This document shows, piece by piece, positions 24,798 through 33,474 of a stretch of 64,000 bases of DNA. Origin of the DNA: Rothia nasimurium (GTDB lineage Bacteria > Actinomycetota > Actinomycetes > Actinomycetales > Micrococcaceae); the NCBI RefSeq assembly GCF_928382285.1, contig NZ_CAKMSS010000006.1, positions 62,001 through 126,000 on the forward strand, written 5' to 3'. The notes under the pieces were generated by a model, which did not search any database, was not told the origin of the DNA, and saw only the letters and a program-made list of their open reading frames with translations. Position 1 is the stretch's first letter; each line of letters begins with the position of its first letter. The position numbers and the translations under genes were made by a program.

Positions 24798-25355
24798 ATG
24801 AATCAGCAAAGTTATAGAGAAATCCTGCACGAGGTTGCAATGGACAACTACGGATATATCACAACCCAAGATGCCTTGGAATTGAGCATACCAGCAGGTG
24901 AGTTAGCAAAGCTTGCACACAGAAAAAAGGGGGGCCTGAGAAACATATCCTACGGTCTATATCGAGATGAAAGCATTCCCGAAGACCCGAGAGGGTATGA
25001 CCAACTAGCAGAAGCCGTATTAAGAGTGGGCAAAGGGGCATACATCCACGGAGAAAGTGTACTCGCTATGCACCAGCTTGCATTAGTCAACCCTCGTTAT
25101 ATACACGTAGCCTCACCGCGTCCGGCTAGACCCTCCCTACCTTCTTATATCAAACTGTCGAAAGCTAAATTTGGTCTAAAAATCACGGAATATGAGGGCA
25201 TACCAGCACAGACAGTAGCTGATGCAATCATCGAGTGCCGAAGGAGAATTGAGCCTAGTCGACTTAAAGAAGCTGCTCAAGAAGCTAGACAACAGGGACT
25301 GATAACATCAAAGGAGTGGAAAAAAATAATACAGGAGATAAGCTATGGAAGATAA
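24798..25355 (+). CDS. abiEi: AbiEi-like antitoxin of a type IV toxin-antitoxin pair
   Basis: A 185-residue protein with the N-terminal winged-helix domain of AbiEi (YGYITTQDALELSIPAGELAKLAHRKKGGLRNISYGLYR) and a C-terminal domain with YIHGESVLAMHQL. The N-terminal domain represses the operon and the C-terminal domain counteracts the toxin. The ATG at 24798 follows AAGGTAAGG. The toxin gene starts inside its last codons (11-bp overlap), so translation is coupled. The region is far poorer in GC than its neighbours, consistent with transfer. Confidence 0.85.
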   Translation: MNQQSYREILHEVAMDNYGYITTQDALELSIPAGELAKLAHRKKGGLRNISYGLYRDESIPEDPRGYDQLAEAVLRVGKGAYIHGESVLAMHQLALVNPRYIHVASPRPARPSLPSYIKLSKAKFGLKITEYEGIPAQTVADAIIECRRRIEPSRLKEAAQEARQQGLITSKEWKKIIQEISYGR

Positions 25356-26175
25356 CCGTCCAAATAATTTACGAGCTCTCAAAGATCGAATAAAAAATGC
25401 TGCAACGAAGCAAGGCCAAACAGAGATGCGTTATCGGACGGCATTGGCACTAGTTATCGTTGGTCAAATGCTTCCTGATGGAGCCATCAAGGGCGGCAGC
25501 TCGATGGCTATACGGTACGGACAAGGCGCCAGATTTACCCGAGACCTTGATGTGGCCCGCCGTAACGAGCTAGAGACCTTTCAAGAAAAGTTTGAAGAAT
25601 CTTTAGAGCAGGGTTGGAATGGCTTTACAGGTAACCTTGTAGAGAAGTCCCCACCTCGACCTGCTGGTGTCCCAACAGGCTATGTTATGCAACCCTTTGA
25701 GATAAAACTGCAATATAAAGGCAAGTCTTGGTGCACAGTTCCGTTTGAGCTAGGGCATAACGAAATAGACGCCGCCGTAGACCCTGAACTTAAAATTTCA
25801 GATGCGTTAACCCAACTATTTGTTGATGTGGGCCTACCAAAGCCAAATCCTGTACCGGTTATGCAGCTAGATCATCAAATCGCTCAGAAACTTCATGCCG
25901 TATCAGCAGTCAATAGTGATCGTGCGCGTGACTTGGTTGATTTACAGTTGATAATCAACGAAGAGAAAATTGACTACAAATCTCTTCGGCAAACCTGTTG
26001 CCGACTTTTCGGCTATCGCAAAGCTCAGGAATGGCCTCCAACCATCGAAGTGGGAGAGGACTGGCATAGCCTTTACGAAGAAGCTCATACTGATCTTAAC
26101 GTCCTTGAAACTGTAGCTGAAGCAGTGGAGTGGGCTAATAATTTAATTCAGAAAATAGATCAAACCCAATCATAA
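25345..26175 (+). CDS. abiEii: AbiEii-like nucleotidyltransferase toxin
   Basis: A 276-residue nucleotidyltransferase of the AbiEii/AbiGii group. KGGSSMAIRYG (Lys49 to Gly59) supplies the GS motif, and TRDLDVAR supplies the two catalytic aspartates Asp67 and Asp69. A conserved MQLDHQIAQKLHAVS segment follows near 173-187. The family transfers nucleotides to RNA, reported for tRNA acceptor ends in related toxins, and gives reversible growth arrest or phage defence. It pairs with the upstream AbiEi antitoxin and ends before a hairpin at 26213. Confidence 0.88.
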   Translation: MEDNRPNNLRALKDRIKNAATKQGQTEMRYRTALALVIVGQMLPDGAIKGGSSMAIRYGQGARFTRDLDVARRNELETFQEKFEESLEQGWNGFTGNLVEKSPPRPAGVPTGYVMQPFEIKLQYKGKSWCTVPFELGHNEIDAAVDPELKISDALTQLFVDVGLPKPNPVPVMQLDHQIAQKLHAVSAVNSDRARDLVDLQLIINEEKIDYKSLRQTCCRLFGYRKAQEWPPTIEVGEDWHSLYEEAHTDLNVLETVAEAVEWANNLIQKIDQTQS

Positions 26176-26212
26176 TTTCATAAAAAGCTGTATAACTCAT
26201 TCATGGGGTTAA

Positions 26213-26249
26213 CTACCGCAGGTTTGTAGTAATGGCAAATCTGCGGTAG
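26213..26249 (+). terminator. Terminator after abiEii
   Basis: CTACCGCAG and CTGCGGTAG (26213-26221, 26241-26249) pair, extended by TTTG/CAAA, with ATTTCC after the stem. It closes the AbiE insert and may also serve the opposite permease gene. Confidence 0.7.
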
Positions 26250-26284
26250 ATTTCCAACCACCCCTACAGAGATTTTGCTTCTAC

Positions 26285-27586
26285 TTATTCGTAGCGCAGG
26301 GCGTCGATGGGGTCGAGCTTGGCTGCCTTGTTAGCCGGGTAGTAGCCGAAGAAGAGGCCGATAGCCAGGGAGAAACCCAGGGCTAGGAGGACGGCGCTGA
26401 GCGGCGGGAAGACGAAGGTGCCCAGCATGTTGGCACCCAGCATACCCAGGCCACCGCCCAGAAGGACGCCCAGAATACCGCCAACCAGGCAGACCATCAT
26501 GGCCTCGACCACAAACTGTAGGCGGATTGCCCCTCGCGTTGCCCCCAGGGCCTTGCGGATACCGATTTCGCGGGTACGTTCGGTGACGGTCACGAGCATA
26601 ATGTTCATAACGCCGATACCGCCCACCAGTAGCGAGATACCGGCGATAGCCGAGATGGCTGCACTGATGCCGTCCAGAACCGCGTTGAACTGCTCGGTCA
26701 TCGCCGAGAAGTCCTGAATCTCGGCCATGAACTGGTCATCGCTGCGGTACATGCTGGTCAGGTGGGCCTGGAGCAGGGCCTTGACCTGGCCCAGGTCCTT
26801 GCCCTCAGCCGGGCGCACGGTGATGCTATTCCAGCCGTCGCTGTTATAGGAGTTGAAGTCAGACTCCAGCGAAATCGGTAGGTAGACTGTGCCCGGCCCT
26901 GTGTAGGCGAAGATACCGCTGCCCACAGACTCGGTTTGATAGACCCCGACCACCATAAGGCTTCGCGAGGTCATGCCAAACTGCGCATCGATTTCACTTC
27001 CCACTGCTGCCTGGGGGTCGCCAAAGAGCTGGTACGCCTGATCAGTTGAAAGCAGGATAACCGGTCGTTTGGCATCCATGTCGGCTTGCGTCAGAGAACG
27101 CCCCGCCACCAGGCTGACCGGGTTGAGCTCCAGGTAGTCCATATTGACGAACTGGGCACTGGCGTAAGGAGCCTCGCTCCCACCAGCGCTGAGATCTACG
27201 CTGGTGTAAGAGTTTGCCCCGAGGGGAATACCCGCGATGTTATCGCCCAGGGCCTCTTTGAGGCGGGCGATGTCATCCTCGTCGAACTTGGACTCAGCCG
27301 TAGGCTCGATGTATTCCCCGTTCGGCATACCCATGGGCATGGGGCCGGAGGTCAGCCCCGCTTCTTCCTGCTCCTCGGTGGGGCGCTGCACCACGTTCAC
27401 CATCAGGTCGTTGGCACCGGAGCTCACAATCGACTCAGAGGCCTGGGTTTTGAGCGAATGCCCCAGGGTCAGAATCGTAATGACCGAAGCGATACCCACG
27501 ATGATACCGAGCAGGGTGAGGAAGGAGCGCATCTTGTTGTTGCGCAGGCTCCCCAGGGCTAGGGAGATTGATTCACGCACGTTCAT
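26285..27586 (-). CDS. MacB-like ABC transporter permease
   Basis: A 433-residue permease with the FtsX/MacB plan: an N-terminal transmembrane helix (SFLTLLGIIVGIASVITIL), a large extracellular domain of about 230 residues, and three C-terminal helices around GGIGVMNIMLVTVTERTREIGIRKALGA. Such proteins move peptides, siderophores or drugs by mechanotransmission. The ATPase is separate here. The start overlaps the ATPase stop by 4 bases, and it is last of the three-gene exporter operon. Confidence 0.9.
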   Translation of the reverse strand: MNVRESISLALGSLRNNKMRSFLTLLGIIVGIASVITILTLGHSLKTQASESIVSSGANDLMVNVVQRPTEEQEEAGLTSGPMPMGMPNGEYIEPTAESKFDEDDIARLKEALGDNIAGIPLGANSYTSVDLSAGGSEAPYASAQFVNMDYLELNPVSLVAGRSLTQADMDAKRPVILLSTDQAYQLFGDPQAAVGSEIDAQFGMTSRSLMVVGVYQTESVGSGIFAYTGPGTVYLPISLESDFNSYNSDGWNSITVRPAEGKDLGQVKALLQAHLTSMYRSDDQFMAEIQDFSAMTEQFNAVLDGISAAISAIAGISLLVGGIGVMNIMLVTVTERTREIGIRKALGATRGAIRLQFVVEAMMVCLVGGILGVLLGGGLGMLGANMLGTFVFPPLSAVLLALGFSLAIGLFFGYYPANKAAKLDPIDALRYE

Positions 27587-28272
27587 TGCGTAACCTCCTC
27601 TGTAATCCGACCGTCGACCATGGTGACGATACGGTCGGTCTCAGCCGCCAGTTCGGGGTTGTGGGTAATGAAGACGATGGTCTTGCCCTGCTCGCGGTTG
27701 AGCTCGTGGAAGAGGTCCATGACCATACGGCCGGTTTGGGAGTCCAGGGCGCCAGTGGGCTCATCTGCCAGGAGCAGGGGCGGGTCGTTGGCCAGGGCGC
27801 GGGCAATAGCAACGCGCTGCTTTTGACCGCCCGAGAGAGCCGCGGGGCTGTGATTCATGCGGTCGGCCATGCCCATCTGCTCTAGCAGGTGAGCAGCTCG
27901 TTCGCGACGGTCACGGGGGTTGATGCCGGCGTACATCATGGGCATTTCCACATTCTTGAGGGCAGAAATACGGCCCACCAGGTTGAAGCTCTGGAAGATG
28001 AACCCGATGTTCTGGCTGCGATAGTAGGCCAGTTCATCGTCGCTGAGCGAGGGTATATTCTCGCCCGCGAAGGTGTAGTAGCCGTAAGTGGCCCGGTCGA
28101 GCAGGCCGATGATGTTCATCAGTGTGGTTTTACCCGAGCCGGACTGGCCCACCACCGACACAAACTCACCGCGGTCGACGTGAAAGTCAACGCCGGGGAG
28201 CACCGTAATGGCACTGGGTGTGCCCGCGTTGAAGGTTTTAACGATGCCTTGCATATCGAGCAGGGTGCTCAT
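27583..28272 (-). CDS. ABC transporter ATP-binding protein of a MacB-like exporter
   Basis: A 229-residue ATPase with Walker A GQSGSGKTT (about 40), signature ALSGGQKQRVAIARAL, and Walker B LLLADEPTGALD, the LolD/MacB-type extension. The ATG at 28272 lies 2 bases after the adaptor stop and is preferred to an in-frame GTG at 28281. It energises the adjacent permease. The cargo is not predictable from sequence. Confidence 0.92.
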   Translation of the reverse strand: MSTLLDMQGIVKTFNAGTPSAITVLPGVDFHVDRGEFVSVVGQSGSGKTTLMNIIGLLDRATYGYYTFAGENIPSLSDDELAYYRSQNIGFIFQSFNLVGRISALKNVEMPMMYAGINPRDRRERAAHLLEQMGMADRMNHSPAALSGGQKQRVAIARALANDPPLLLADEPTGALDSQTGRMVMDLFHELNREQGKTIVFITHNPELAAETDRIVTMVDGRITEEVTQ

Positions 28273-28274
28273 GG

Positions 28275-29771
28275 CTACCACCCGAAGCTGGTGCCGGCAT
28301 TGAGGGTGACGGTTTCACCCACGCGGTAGCGGTAGGCCTCACCGTAGGTGAGCACCATGTCGCCAGAGGCTACGTCGCCGCCGGTGATGGCAATGTCGAA
28401 TTCGTTGGCCAGGCCGGTTTCAACGGAGCGCTCTTCGAGGGTGAAGGAGCCGTCGTCGTTGGGCACAGCTACTACAACGCTCTCGCTCCCCAGGTCGTTG
28501 GTGTAGACCGCATCGAGGGGTACAGCCAGTGAGCTCTCTTCTTCAGCGGTGATAATGCTGGCCTTGACGGAGGATCCCAGATAGAGGCCGTCGCGGTCAC
28601 CGGTAACTTCGATGGTGACGGTAAAGGTGGGTGAACCACCGGCTGCCATGCCCGCTGCTGCGGCCTCAGGGTCGGTCTGCTGGGCGGAGTCAGCGATGGA
28701 GGCTACCGAGGTGACGGTGCCCGAGTATTCCTTGGTTCCGGTTGCTCCGGCGGTGAAGGTGACGCGGTTACCTTCCTTGATGGTGGCAACGTCAGCCTCG
28801 CGGACGCTGGTGGTAATGGTGAGCTTGGAGTCGTCACCGATGGTAACGACGGGGCCGGTCGCAGGCGCACCGGGCTTGGCAACACTCATGACCACGCCGT
28901 TGATAGGCGAGGTGAGAGTGGCCGAGGTGAGGTCGCCCTGCAGGGCCCCGAGGGTCTGGTCACGGGTGGTTTCTGCGCTGGTCAGGGCGGTGCGGGCGCT
29001 GTTGAGCTCGGTTTCGAGGGCTGCGAGCTGGGTGTTGGCGGAGTTGCGGGCAGTGGTGACGCTGGTATCTGCGTCCGCCTTTGCTCCGTTTGCCAGGCGC
29101 AGGGCCGACTCAGCGGCGGCGACTTCAGCGTTGATCATGGTGAGGTCTTCACCGGCGGCAGCGGCCTGGTCGCGCATCTGGTACTTGGCGTTCAGGTCGG
29201 TGGCTGCCAGGGATGCCTGTTCGTTGGCGGAGCGTTGGGTGGCGAGGGCTGCCAGAATTTCAGGGTTGGTGCCGTTGGCGATTCCCTGGTTGTACTGGTC
29301 GTAGGCGGTTTGCGCTGCGGTCAGGGCGCCCTGAGCGCTGGTGACGGCCCCGTCGAGCTGGGCGCGCTGGGTGTCGAGATCGCCCTGCACAGCGGAGGTG
29401 TCGATGGTGGCTAGGGTCTGGCCGAGCTCAACCCGGTCGCCTACCTCTACCTCAACGGAGCTAATGGGGCTGGTCAGGTGGGTGGTGATGGAGCGGACCT
29501 CACCGGGGGCGATGGTGCCGTCCACCCGCACCTTGTTGCTGACACCGTCGTCGCTCAGAATCAGGTAGTCGGTGGAGGGAATAGAATTCTGGGCGGTGTT
29601 GCTGCTGCCGAAGATGCTACCCACAAACAGCGCACCGATGGCGATGAGCGCGATGATGCCTACAGCAAGGCCGATGAGAACCTTAGTGAGGGTGCTCATT
29701 TTCTTTTTGGCAGGCGGACGCCGGTGCGCAGCTTCCGGTGCTTGGGTCGGGGGTGTGGGGGTTGTGCTCAT
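28275..29771 (-). CDS. HlyD/MacA-like periplasmic adaptor protein
   Basis: A 498-residue membrane-fusion protein: basic N-terminus, one transmembrane helix (about 28-52), a split biotinyl-lipoyl-like domain (VEVEVGDRVELGQTLATIDT; later SPINGVVMSVAKPG), a long alanine-rich coiled coil between them (about 115-280), and a C-terminal beta domain. In Gram-positive bacteria such adaptors pair with MacB-like exporters of peptides or antimicrobials. It is first in the operon. TTGTCT and CACTAA 17 bp apart, upstream on the minus strand near 29820-29850, are a possible promoter. Confidence 0.9.
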   Translation of the reverse strand: MSTTPTPPTQAPEAAHRRPPAKKKMSTLTKVLIGLAVGIIALIAIGALFVGSIFGSSNTAQNSIPSTDYLILSDDGVSNKVRVDGTIAPGEVRSITTHLTSPISSVEVEVGDRVELGQTLATIDTSAVQGDLDTQRAQLDGAVTSAQGALTAAQTAYDQYNQGIANGTNPEILAALATQRSANEQASLAATDLNAKYQMRDQAAAAGEDLTMINAEVAAAESALRLANGAKADADTSVTTARNSANTQLAALETELNSARTALTSAETTRDQTLGALQGDLTSATLTSPINGVVMSVAKPGAPATGPVVTIGDDSKLTITTSVREADVATIKEGNRVTFTAGATGTKEYSGTVTSVASIADSAQQTDPEAAAAGMAAGGSPTFTVTIEVTGDRDGLYLGSSVKASIITAEEESSLAVPLDAVYTNDLGSESVVVAVPNDDGSFTLEERSVETGLANEFDIAITGGDVASGDMVLTYGEAYRYRVGETVTLNAGTSFGW

Positions 29772-29916
29772 GGTGCTGGCCCTTCACTAGCGGAGATAAA
29801 TGTGGTGCAGTTCTCTTTTTAGTGTAAGTGCTAACCTGCCCAGACAACACCCGGTTGATGCCCAGAAAACGACAAATCATACCGGGGTATGAGGGGTAGG
29901 CTTGCAACCTCATCCT

Positions 29917-30387
29917 CTAGGCGAAGCCTCCTCCCACCCACATGATGAAGGTTATGGCGAGAATGAAGAACAGCGGGGCAGCAACGATAATCAACACCCC
30001 CAAAATCAGGGCAAAAATCGCGGTTATTTTCTCTCGGCCTCTCACGAAGAGGGCCCCTATTGCCAGCCCCATGGCTCCAAGCCAGGTAAACCCTGTGGGC
30101 AGGGCTATGCTGAGTTCCCAGTCGAAGAAGATGAAGTTGGCGAGCCCTATGCAGGTCATGAGTAGCATCATGACCAGGGAGATCGTGCCGTAGGGATTGA
30201 GCTTCTTTGTCTGTTCCGGCAGGTGAACCGCTGGAGGGTAATGGGCAGCTGGGTGCTGGACAGTGCCTGCATGTTGCCCGGTACCCGGGGGCGGGTATGC
30301 GTTGGGCTGACCGGGGTGGGCCGGATAAGGCGGGGCGGTAGGTAGCGGGCGCGGCGGACGTTCGGGGTGCTGAAAGGTATTATTCAT
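29917..30387 (-). CDS. Small proline-rich membrane protein, DUF4190-like
   Basis: 156 residues: a Pro/Tyr/His-rich cytoplasmic N-terminus (1-60) and then three or four hydrophobic helices (about 68-90, 95-112, 118-145). Proteins of this plan are common in actinobacteria and have no assigned role. It lies upstream of the exporter operon on the same strand with a 145-bp gap. That gap holds a 14-bp palindrome CATACCGGGGTATG at 29878-29891, which may be a regulator site for the exporter. Confidence 0.75.
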   Translation of the reverse strand: MNNTFQHPERPPRPLPTAPPYPAHPGQPNAYPPPGTGQHAGTVQHPAAHYPPAVHLPEQTKKLNPYGTISLVMMLLMTCIGLANFIFFDWELSIALPTGFTWLGAMGLAIGALFVRGREKITAIFALILGVLIIVAAPLFFILAITFIMWVGGGFA

Positions 30388-30436
30388 GGCACCAGTATGG
30401 GCAAAAATTCATGTTCCCACTAGGTCTTTTAAAAAT

Positions 30437-30498
30437 CTGTGGATAACTCCGGGGTGCCCGGCGGATTTATGACCGAGTATTGCAGAAGTTATCCACAG
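30437..30498. promoter_or_regulatory. Two perfect DnaA boxes in inverted orientation
   Basis: CTGTGGATAACT (30437-30448) and AGTTATCCACAG (30487-30498) are exact inverted copies. Each contains the DnaA consensus TTATCCACA (minus strand 30438-30446, plus strand 30489-30497). They lie 38 bases apart between the divergent genes at 30387 and 30572. No dnaA, dnaN, gyr or AT-rich unwinding element is near, so this is not oriC. Confidence 0.75.
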
Positions 30499-30571
30499 AC
30501 GCGCCAATGAAAGCTGGCCCCTCACGTTTCCTCTGTAGAATATGGTAGACGGACTAACAAGGAGGTTTTCC

Positions 30572-31093
30572 GTGACTACTCCTCTTTTCTCTTCCCCTGA
30601 GCCTATTCCAGGAGCAAGCCCCCTTCTAGCAACACGTCGCATGTTCGCCAAGACCTTCACCTTCTCGGGGCGGGCATCTCGTAGTGAGTTCTGGTGGCCC
30701 AATATGCTTGCCTTGAGTGTGCTGATGGCATGCGATATTGCGGCACGACGTTACGACCGATCCCGAAACCCTGGTTCCTATACAGGGCCTCACAATAAGG
30801 ATGCCTTCTGGCCCTTCCCTGATCGACCGGCCCCAGGCATGCCCGAGACGCAAGAAGAACAGGCAGCGCGTAAACAACGTTTTAACAGAGCTGAGATGAC
30901 TTCCTTGGCTTTTAGTGCTCCGGCGCTTGTAGCACTTGGCGTGCCTACGTTGTCGCTTTCGGTTCGACGCCTCCATGATGCTAATTTGTCAGGTCATTGG
31001 ATGTGGATTCATGCATTCCCTTTTATAGGTTCCCTCGCAGCCTTCGCGCTCTCAGCCCTACCCAGTAACCCCAAGGGTGAGAGATTTGACTAG
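30572..31093 (+). CDS. DUF805 family membrane protein
   Basis: A 173-residue protein with the DUF805 hallmarks: FSGRASRSEFWW near the N-terminus and RRLHDANLSGHW before the last helices, with three hydrophobic segments. The function of the family is unknown. The start is GTG at 30572, fixed by AAGGAGG at 30559-30565 six bases upstream; the frame is open a little further but without a ribosome site. The middle (about 55-115) is an unusually long hydrophilic insert for the family. The DnaA-box pair lies 74-135 bases upstream. Confidence 0.82.
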   Translation: MTTPLFSSPEPIPGASPLLATRRMFAKTFTFSGRASRSEFWWPNMLALSVLMACDIAARRYDRSRNPGSYTGPHNKDAFWPFPDRPAPGMPETQEEQAARKQRFNRAEMTSLAFSAPALVALGVPTLSLSVRRLHDANLSGHWMWIHAFPFIGSLAAFALSALPSNPKGERFD

Positions 31094-31112
31094 AGCAAAC
31101 GACTTTTAACGA

Positions 31113-31142
31113 GAGAAAGCGAGCCGATCGGCTCGCCTTCTC
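31113..31142. terminator. Bidirectional terminator between convergent genes
   Basis: GCGAGCCGATCGGCTCGC (31119-31136) is a perfect palindrome, flanked by GAGAA and TTCTC that extend the stem with one mismatch. It separates the DUF805 and tautomerase genes. Confidence 0.7.
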
Positions 31143-31170
31143 CTCCACTCAGAGGCAACATAGTGAGACA

Positions 31171-31575
31171 CTAGGCCTTGGGCACTCCCAGTTCCCCGGT
31201 AACATATTGGGCGACCCCGAAGCCGAAGGACCAATCGTAAAATGTGTTCTCAACATAACCAATGAACACATCTTCACCAGCAATTCCCACCTGCCCCAGC
31301 TTCTCCGCTATACGAGCATAAAGTTCCTGCTTAGCCTCTGGTGAGCGACCTTCTTGGGTGAAAATCTGAATCATAACTACACCCTCACTACGATCAAACC
31401 CCAGACCAGCATCTTCAGCAATAATTTCTCCGGGCTGATGACGATTGATAATCTGGAAACGGTCACGGACAGGGATGCCATAGACCTCAACAATAGCTTC
31501 ATGAACAGCATCCGCAATAGTACGAGCACGCTCGGGAGTATGAGATTCATTGAGGTCGATTCGAACAAGGGGCAT
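31171..31575 (-). CDS. Tautomerase family protein (MIF superfamily)
   Basis: A 134-residue tautomerase. The mature N-terminal proline needed for catalysis (MPLVRIDL) fixes the start at 31575, not the upstream ATG at 31581. The ribosome site AGAAAGGA is also correctly spaced for the inner ATG. The length and the segments VRDRFQIINRH and VMIQIFTQEGRS fit the Tautomerase_2 group. Such enzymes move a proton between keto and enol forms; the substrate is unknown. Its promoter carries the same box as the inositol genes, so it may act on an inositol-pathway keto intermediate. Confidence 0.87.
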   Translation of the reverse strand: MPLVRIDLNESHTPERARTIADAVHEAIVEVYGIPVRDRFQIINRHQPGEIIAEDAGLGFDRSEGVVMIQIFTQEGRSPEAKQELYARIAEKLGQVGIAGEDVFIGYVENTFYDWSFGFGVAQYVTGELGVPKA

Positions 31576-31601
31576 AGCCATTCCTTTCTGTAGCCATACC
31601 C

Positions 31602-31630
31602 ACCCTACATTTTGTCCTTACAAAGTTCAA
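31602..31630 (-). promoter_or_regulatory. Tautomerase promoter with an inositol-regulon box in the spacer
   Basis: On the minus strand TTGAAC (31630-31625) and TAGGGT (31607-31602) are 17 bp apart. The box TTTGTCCTTACAAAG (31611-31625) fills the spacer. Binding there would block RNA polymerase. Confidence 0.65.
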
Positions 31631-31702
31631 TCATTACGAAAAATTTCCAGAAAAGAACTCCTTCATCCATGCGAATATTCCGTGAAAATCCTGTAATCTG
31701 AT

Positions 31703-31717
31703 TTTGTAATTACAAAG
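31703..31717. promoter_or_regulatory. Inositol-regulon box at the promoter of the GntR gene
   Basis: TTTGTAATTACAAAG is almost perfectly palindromic and lies 26 bases before the regulator start, next to TAACAT, a likely -10. Autorepression is expected. Confidence 0.65.
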
Positions 31718-31742
31718 TAACATTATCGAGAAGACTCGAACT

Positions 31743-32480
31743 ATGACGCTCCTACCCCCCATAAGCATCGACCGCAGCTCCCCGGTTCCCCTCTATCACC
31801 AGCTCATTACGGGTATCCGCAACGCTATCTCCGAAGGCACCCTCAGTGCTGGGTCAATGCTTCCCAATGAGTTAGATATCGCCAAAACCCTCCACCTCTC
31901 TCGCCCAACCGTCCGCAAGGCCATGGACGAGCTCGTCCGGTCTGGTCTGCTCGTCCGTAAGCGCGGAGTAGGCACCCAGGTCGTCTCTAACGAGATCAGA
32001 CGCCCCCTCTCCCTCAGTTCCCTCTACGACGACCTAGCCCGCAGCGGCATCGACCCCAGCACCCGCGTCCTCACCTTTGATACCATCGTCCCTCCCCCCT
32101 TCATCGCAGAAGAGCTAGGGGTAGATGATAAGGCCAGGGTCTACTACATCCGCCGTATCCGCTATGAGAACAAGACCCCCCTCGCCCTCATGGAAAACTG
32201 GGTACCCACATCCATCGGCGACATCACCCCCGCCATGCTTGAAGAGAACGGCCTCTACGAAACGATGAGAAGCCTAGGCGCAACATTCAGCGTCGGCCAC
32301 CAAAAAGTTGGCGCAACCGTCGCCACCGCCGAACAAGCGGAGCACCTTGAAACCACCCCCGGTGCTGCCCTCGTCACCATGAAGCGCACCATCATGAACG
32401 ACGTAGGAACGCGCATTGAAACGGGTTCCCACGTTTACCGTGCAGACCTCTACACCTTTGAGATGACCCTCTCCCAGTAA
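31743..32480 (+). CDS. GntR/HutC-type regulator, probable inositol repressor
   Basis: A 245-residue protein with an N-terminal winged helix (PLYHQLITGIRNAISEGTL; LHLSRPTVRKAMDELVRSGL) and a C-terminal UTRA effector domain. HutC-type regulators release DNA when they bind a small metabolite. It heads an operon with iolB 14 bases downstream. The repeated TTTGTNCTTACAAA box lies upstream of it and of the other inositol promoters, so it most likely controls the whole region, with an inositol breakdown product as inducer. It is divergent from the tautomerase gene. Confidence 0.88.
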   Translation: MTLLPPISIDRSSPVPLYHQLITGIRNAISEGTLSAGSMLPNELDIAKTLHLSRPTVRKAMDELVRSGLLVRKRGVGTQVVSNEIRRPLSLSSLYDDLARSGIDPSTRVLTFDTIVPPPFIAEELGVDDKARVYYIRRIRYENKTPLALMENWVPTSIGDITPAMLEENGLYETMRSLGATFSVGHQKVGATVATAEQAEHLETTPGAALVTMKRTIMNDVGTRIETGSHVYRADLYTFEMTLSQ

Positions 32481-32494
32481 GGAAGGAAAGCAAA

Positions 32495-33388
32495 ATGACC
32501 AACTGGTTCTACCCTGCCGGCACTGCCCAGGACGGCCCCTGGGATGTTTCCCTTGGAGCATCTGACTCATCCACTACCGTCGACGGCTGGAAGCATACCG
32601 GCGTTAAAACCGCAACCTTTACCGATGCACCTCTTACCCTAGAGGCCACCCACGAGGAACGAATCATCGTCCCCCTGACCGGTGATGTCAGCGTAACCGT
32701 CAAAGGTCATACCTACCACCTCTCCGGGCGCCCCAGTGTTTTTCACGGCCCCGCCGACGTCCTCTACACCGGAGTGAACGCCGAAGTCACCTTAACTGCA
32801 GCCCCCGGCGTGAGGGTCGCGGTTGCGTCTGGCCCGGCTAACAAGGACTACCCCACGCGCCATATCACCAAGGACGAAATTCCCGTTGAACTCCGGGGCG
32901 CCGGCACCAGCTCCCGTCAGGTACATAACTTTGGCACCCCGGCGTCTCTCGAAGCAGACCGGATTATTGTCTGCGAAGTGATTACTCCTGGTGGCAACTG
33001 GTCTTCCTACCCTCCCCACAAGCACGATGAGGAAAAGGACGGCGAAACGGCCCTTGAGGAAATCTATTACTTCGAAACTCGACCCACCCCCGGCGCTCCG
33101 GCTGAAGCGACTGACGCGATTGGCTATCAGAGGGTTTATGCCTCAGATGACCGTCCCATTGATGTCAATGAAGAAGTCCGTACCGGCGATGTTATCTTGG
33201 TTCCCTACGGTTGGCACGGTCCGGCCATGGCAGCGCCAGGCTACGATCTCTACTACCTGAATGTCATGGCAGGCCCCGGCCCTGTCCGTGATTGGCTCAT
33301 TAGCGACGACCCCCACCACGGCTGGGTCCGGAACACCTGGGAGGGGCAAGATATCGACCCCCGCCTGCCCTTTACCGCTGACCAGTAG
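32495..33388 (+). CDS. iolB: 5-deoxy-glucuronate isomerase
   Basis: A 297-residue bicupin of the IolB family. The metal-binding segment is SYPPHKHDE (about 169-177) followed by EEIYYFE, and the second cupin ends with HGPAMAAPGYDLYYLNVMAG. It converts 5-deoxy-glucuronate to 5-dehydro-2-deoxygluconate, the step between IolD and IolC. The ribosome site AAGGAAAG precedes the ATG. It is co-transcribed with the GntR regulator, away from the other iol genes. Confidence 0.94.
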   Translation: MTNWFYPAGTAQDGPWDVSLGASDSSTTVDGWKHTGVKTATFTDAPLTLEATHEERIIVPLTGDVSVTVKGHTYHLSGRPSVFHGPADVLYTGVNAEVTLTAAPGVRVAVASGPANKDYPTRHITKDEIPVELRGAGTSSRQVHNFGTPASLEADRIIVCEVITPGGNWSSYPPHKHDEEKDGETALEEIYYFETRPTPGAPAEATDAIGYQRVYASDDRPIDVNEEVRTGDVILVPYGWHGPAMAAPGYDLYYLNVMAGPGPVRDWLISDDPHHGWVRNTWEGQDIDPRLPFTADQ

Positions 33389-33474
33389 CCCTTCCTTTCA
33401 TCGGACGCACCCCGCCCATCCCGGGCGTGGTGCGTCTATTTTCTGCCTGGCCATATCGCACATAAAGGGGCATC

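Noticed and set aside
30437..30498. Possible chromosomal origin at the DnaA-box pair
   Set aside because: Only two boxes, no AT-rich unwinding region and no dnaA, dnaN, recF or gyr genes nearby.
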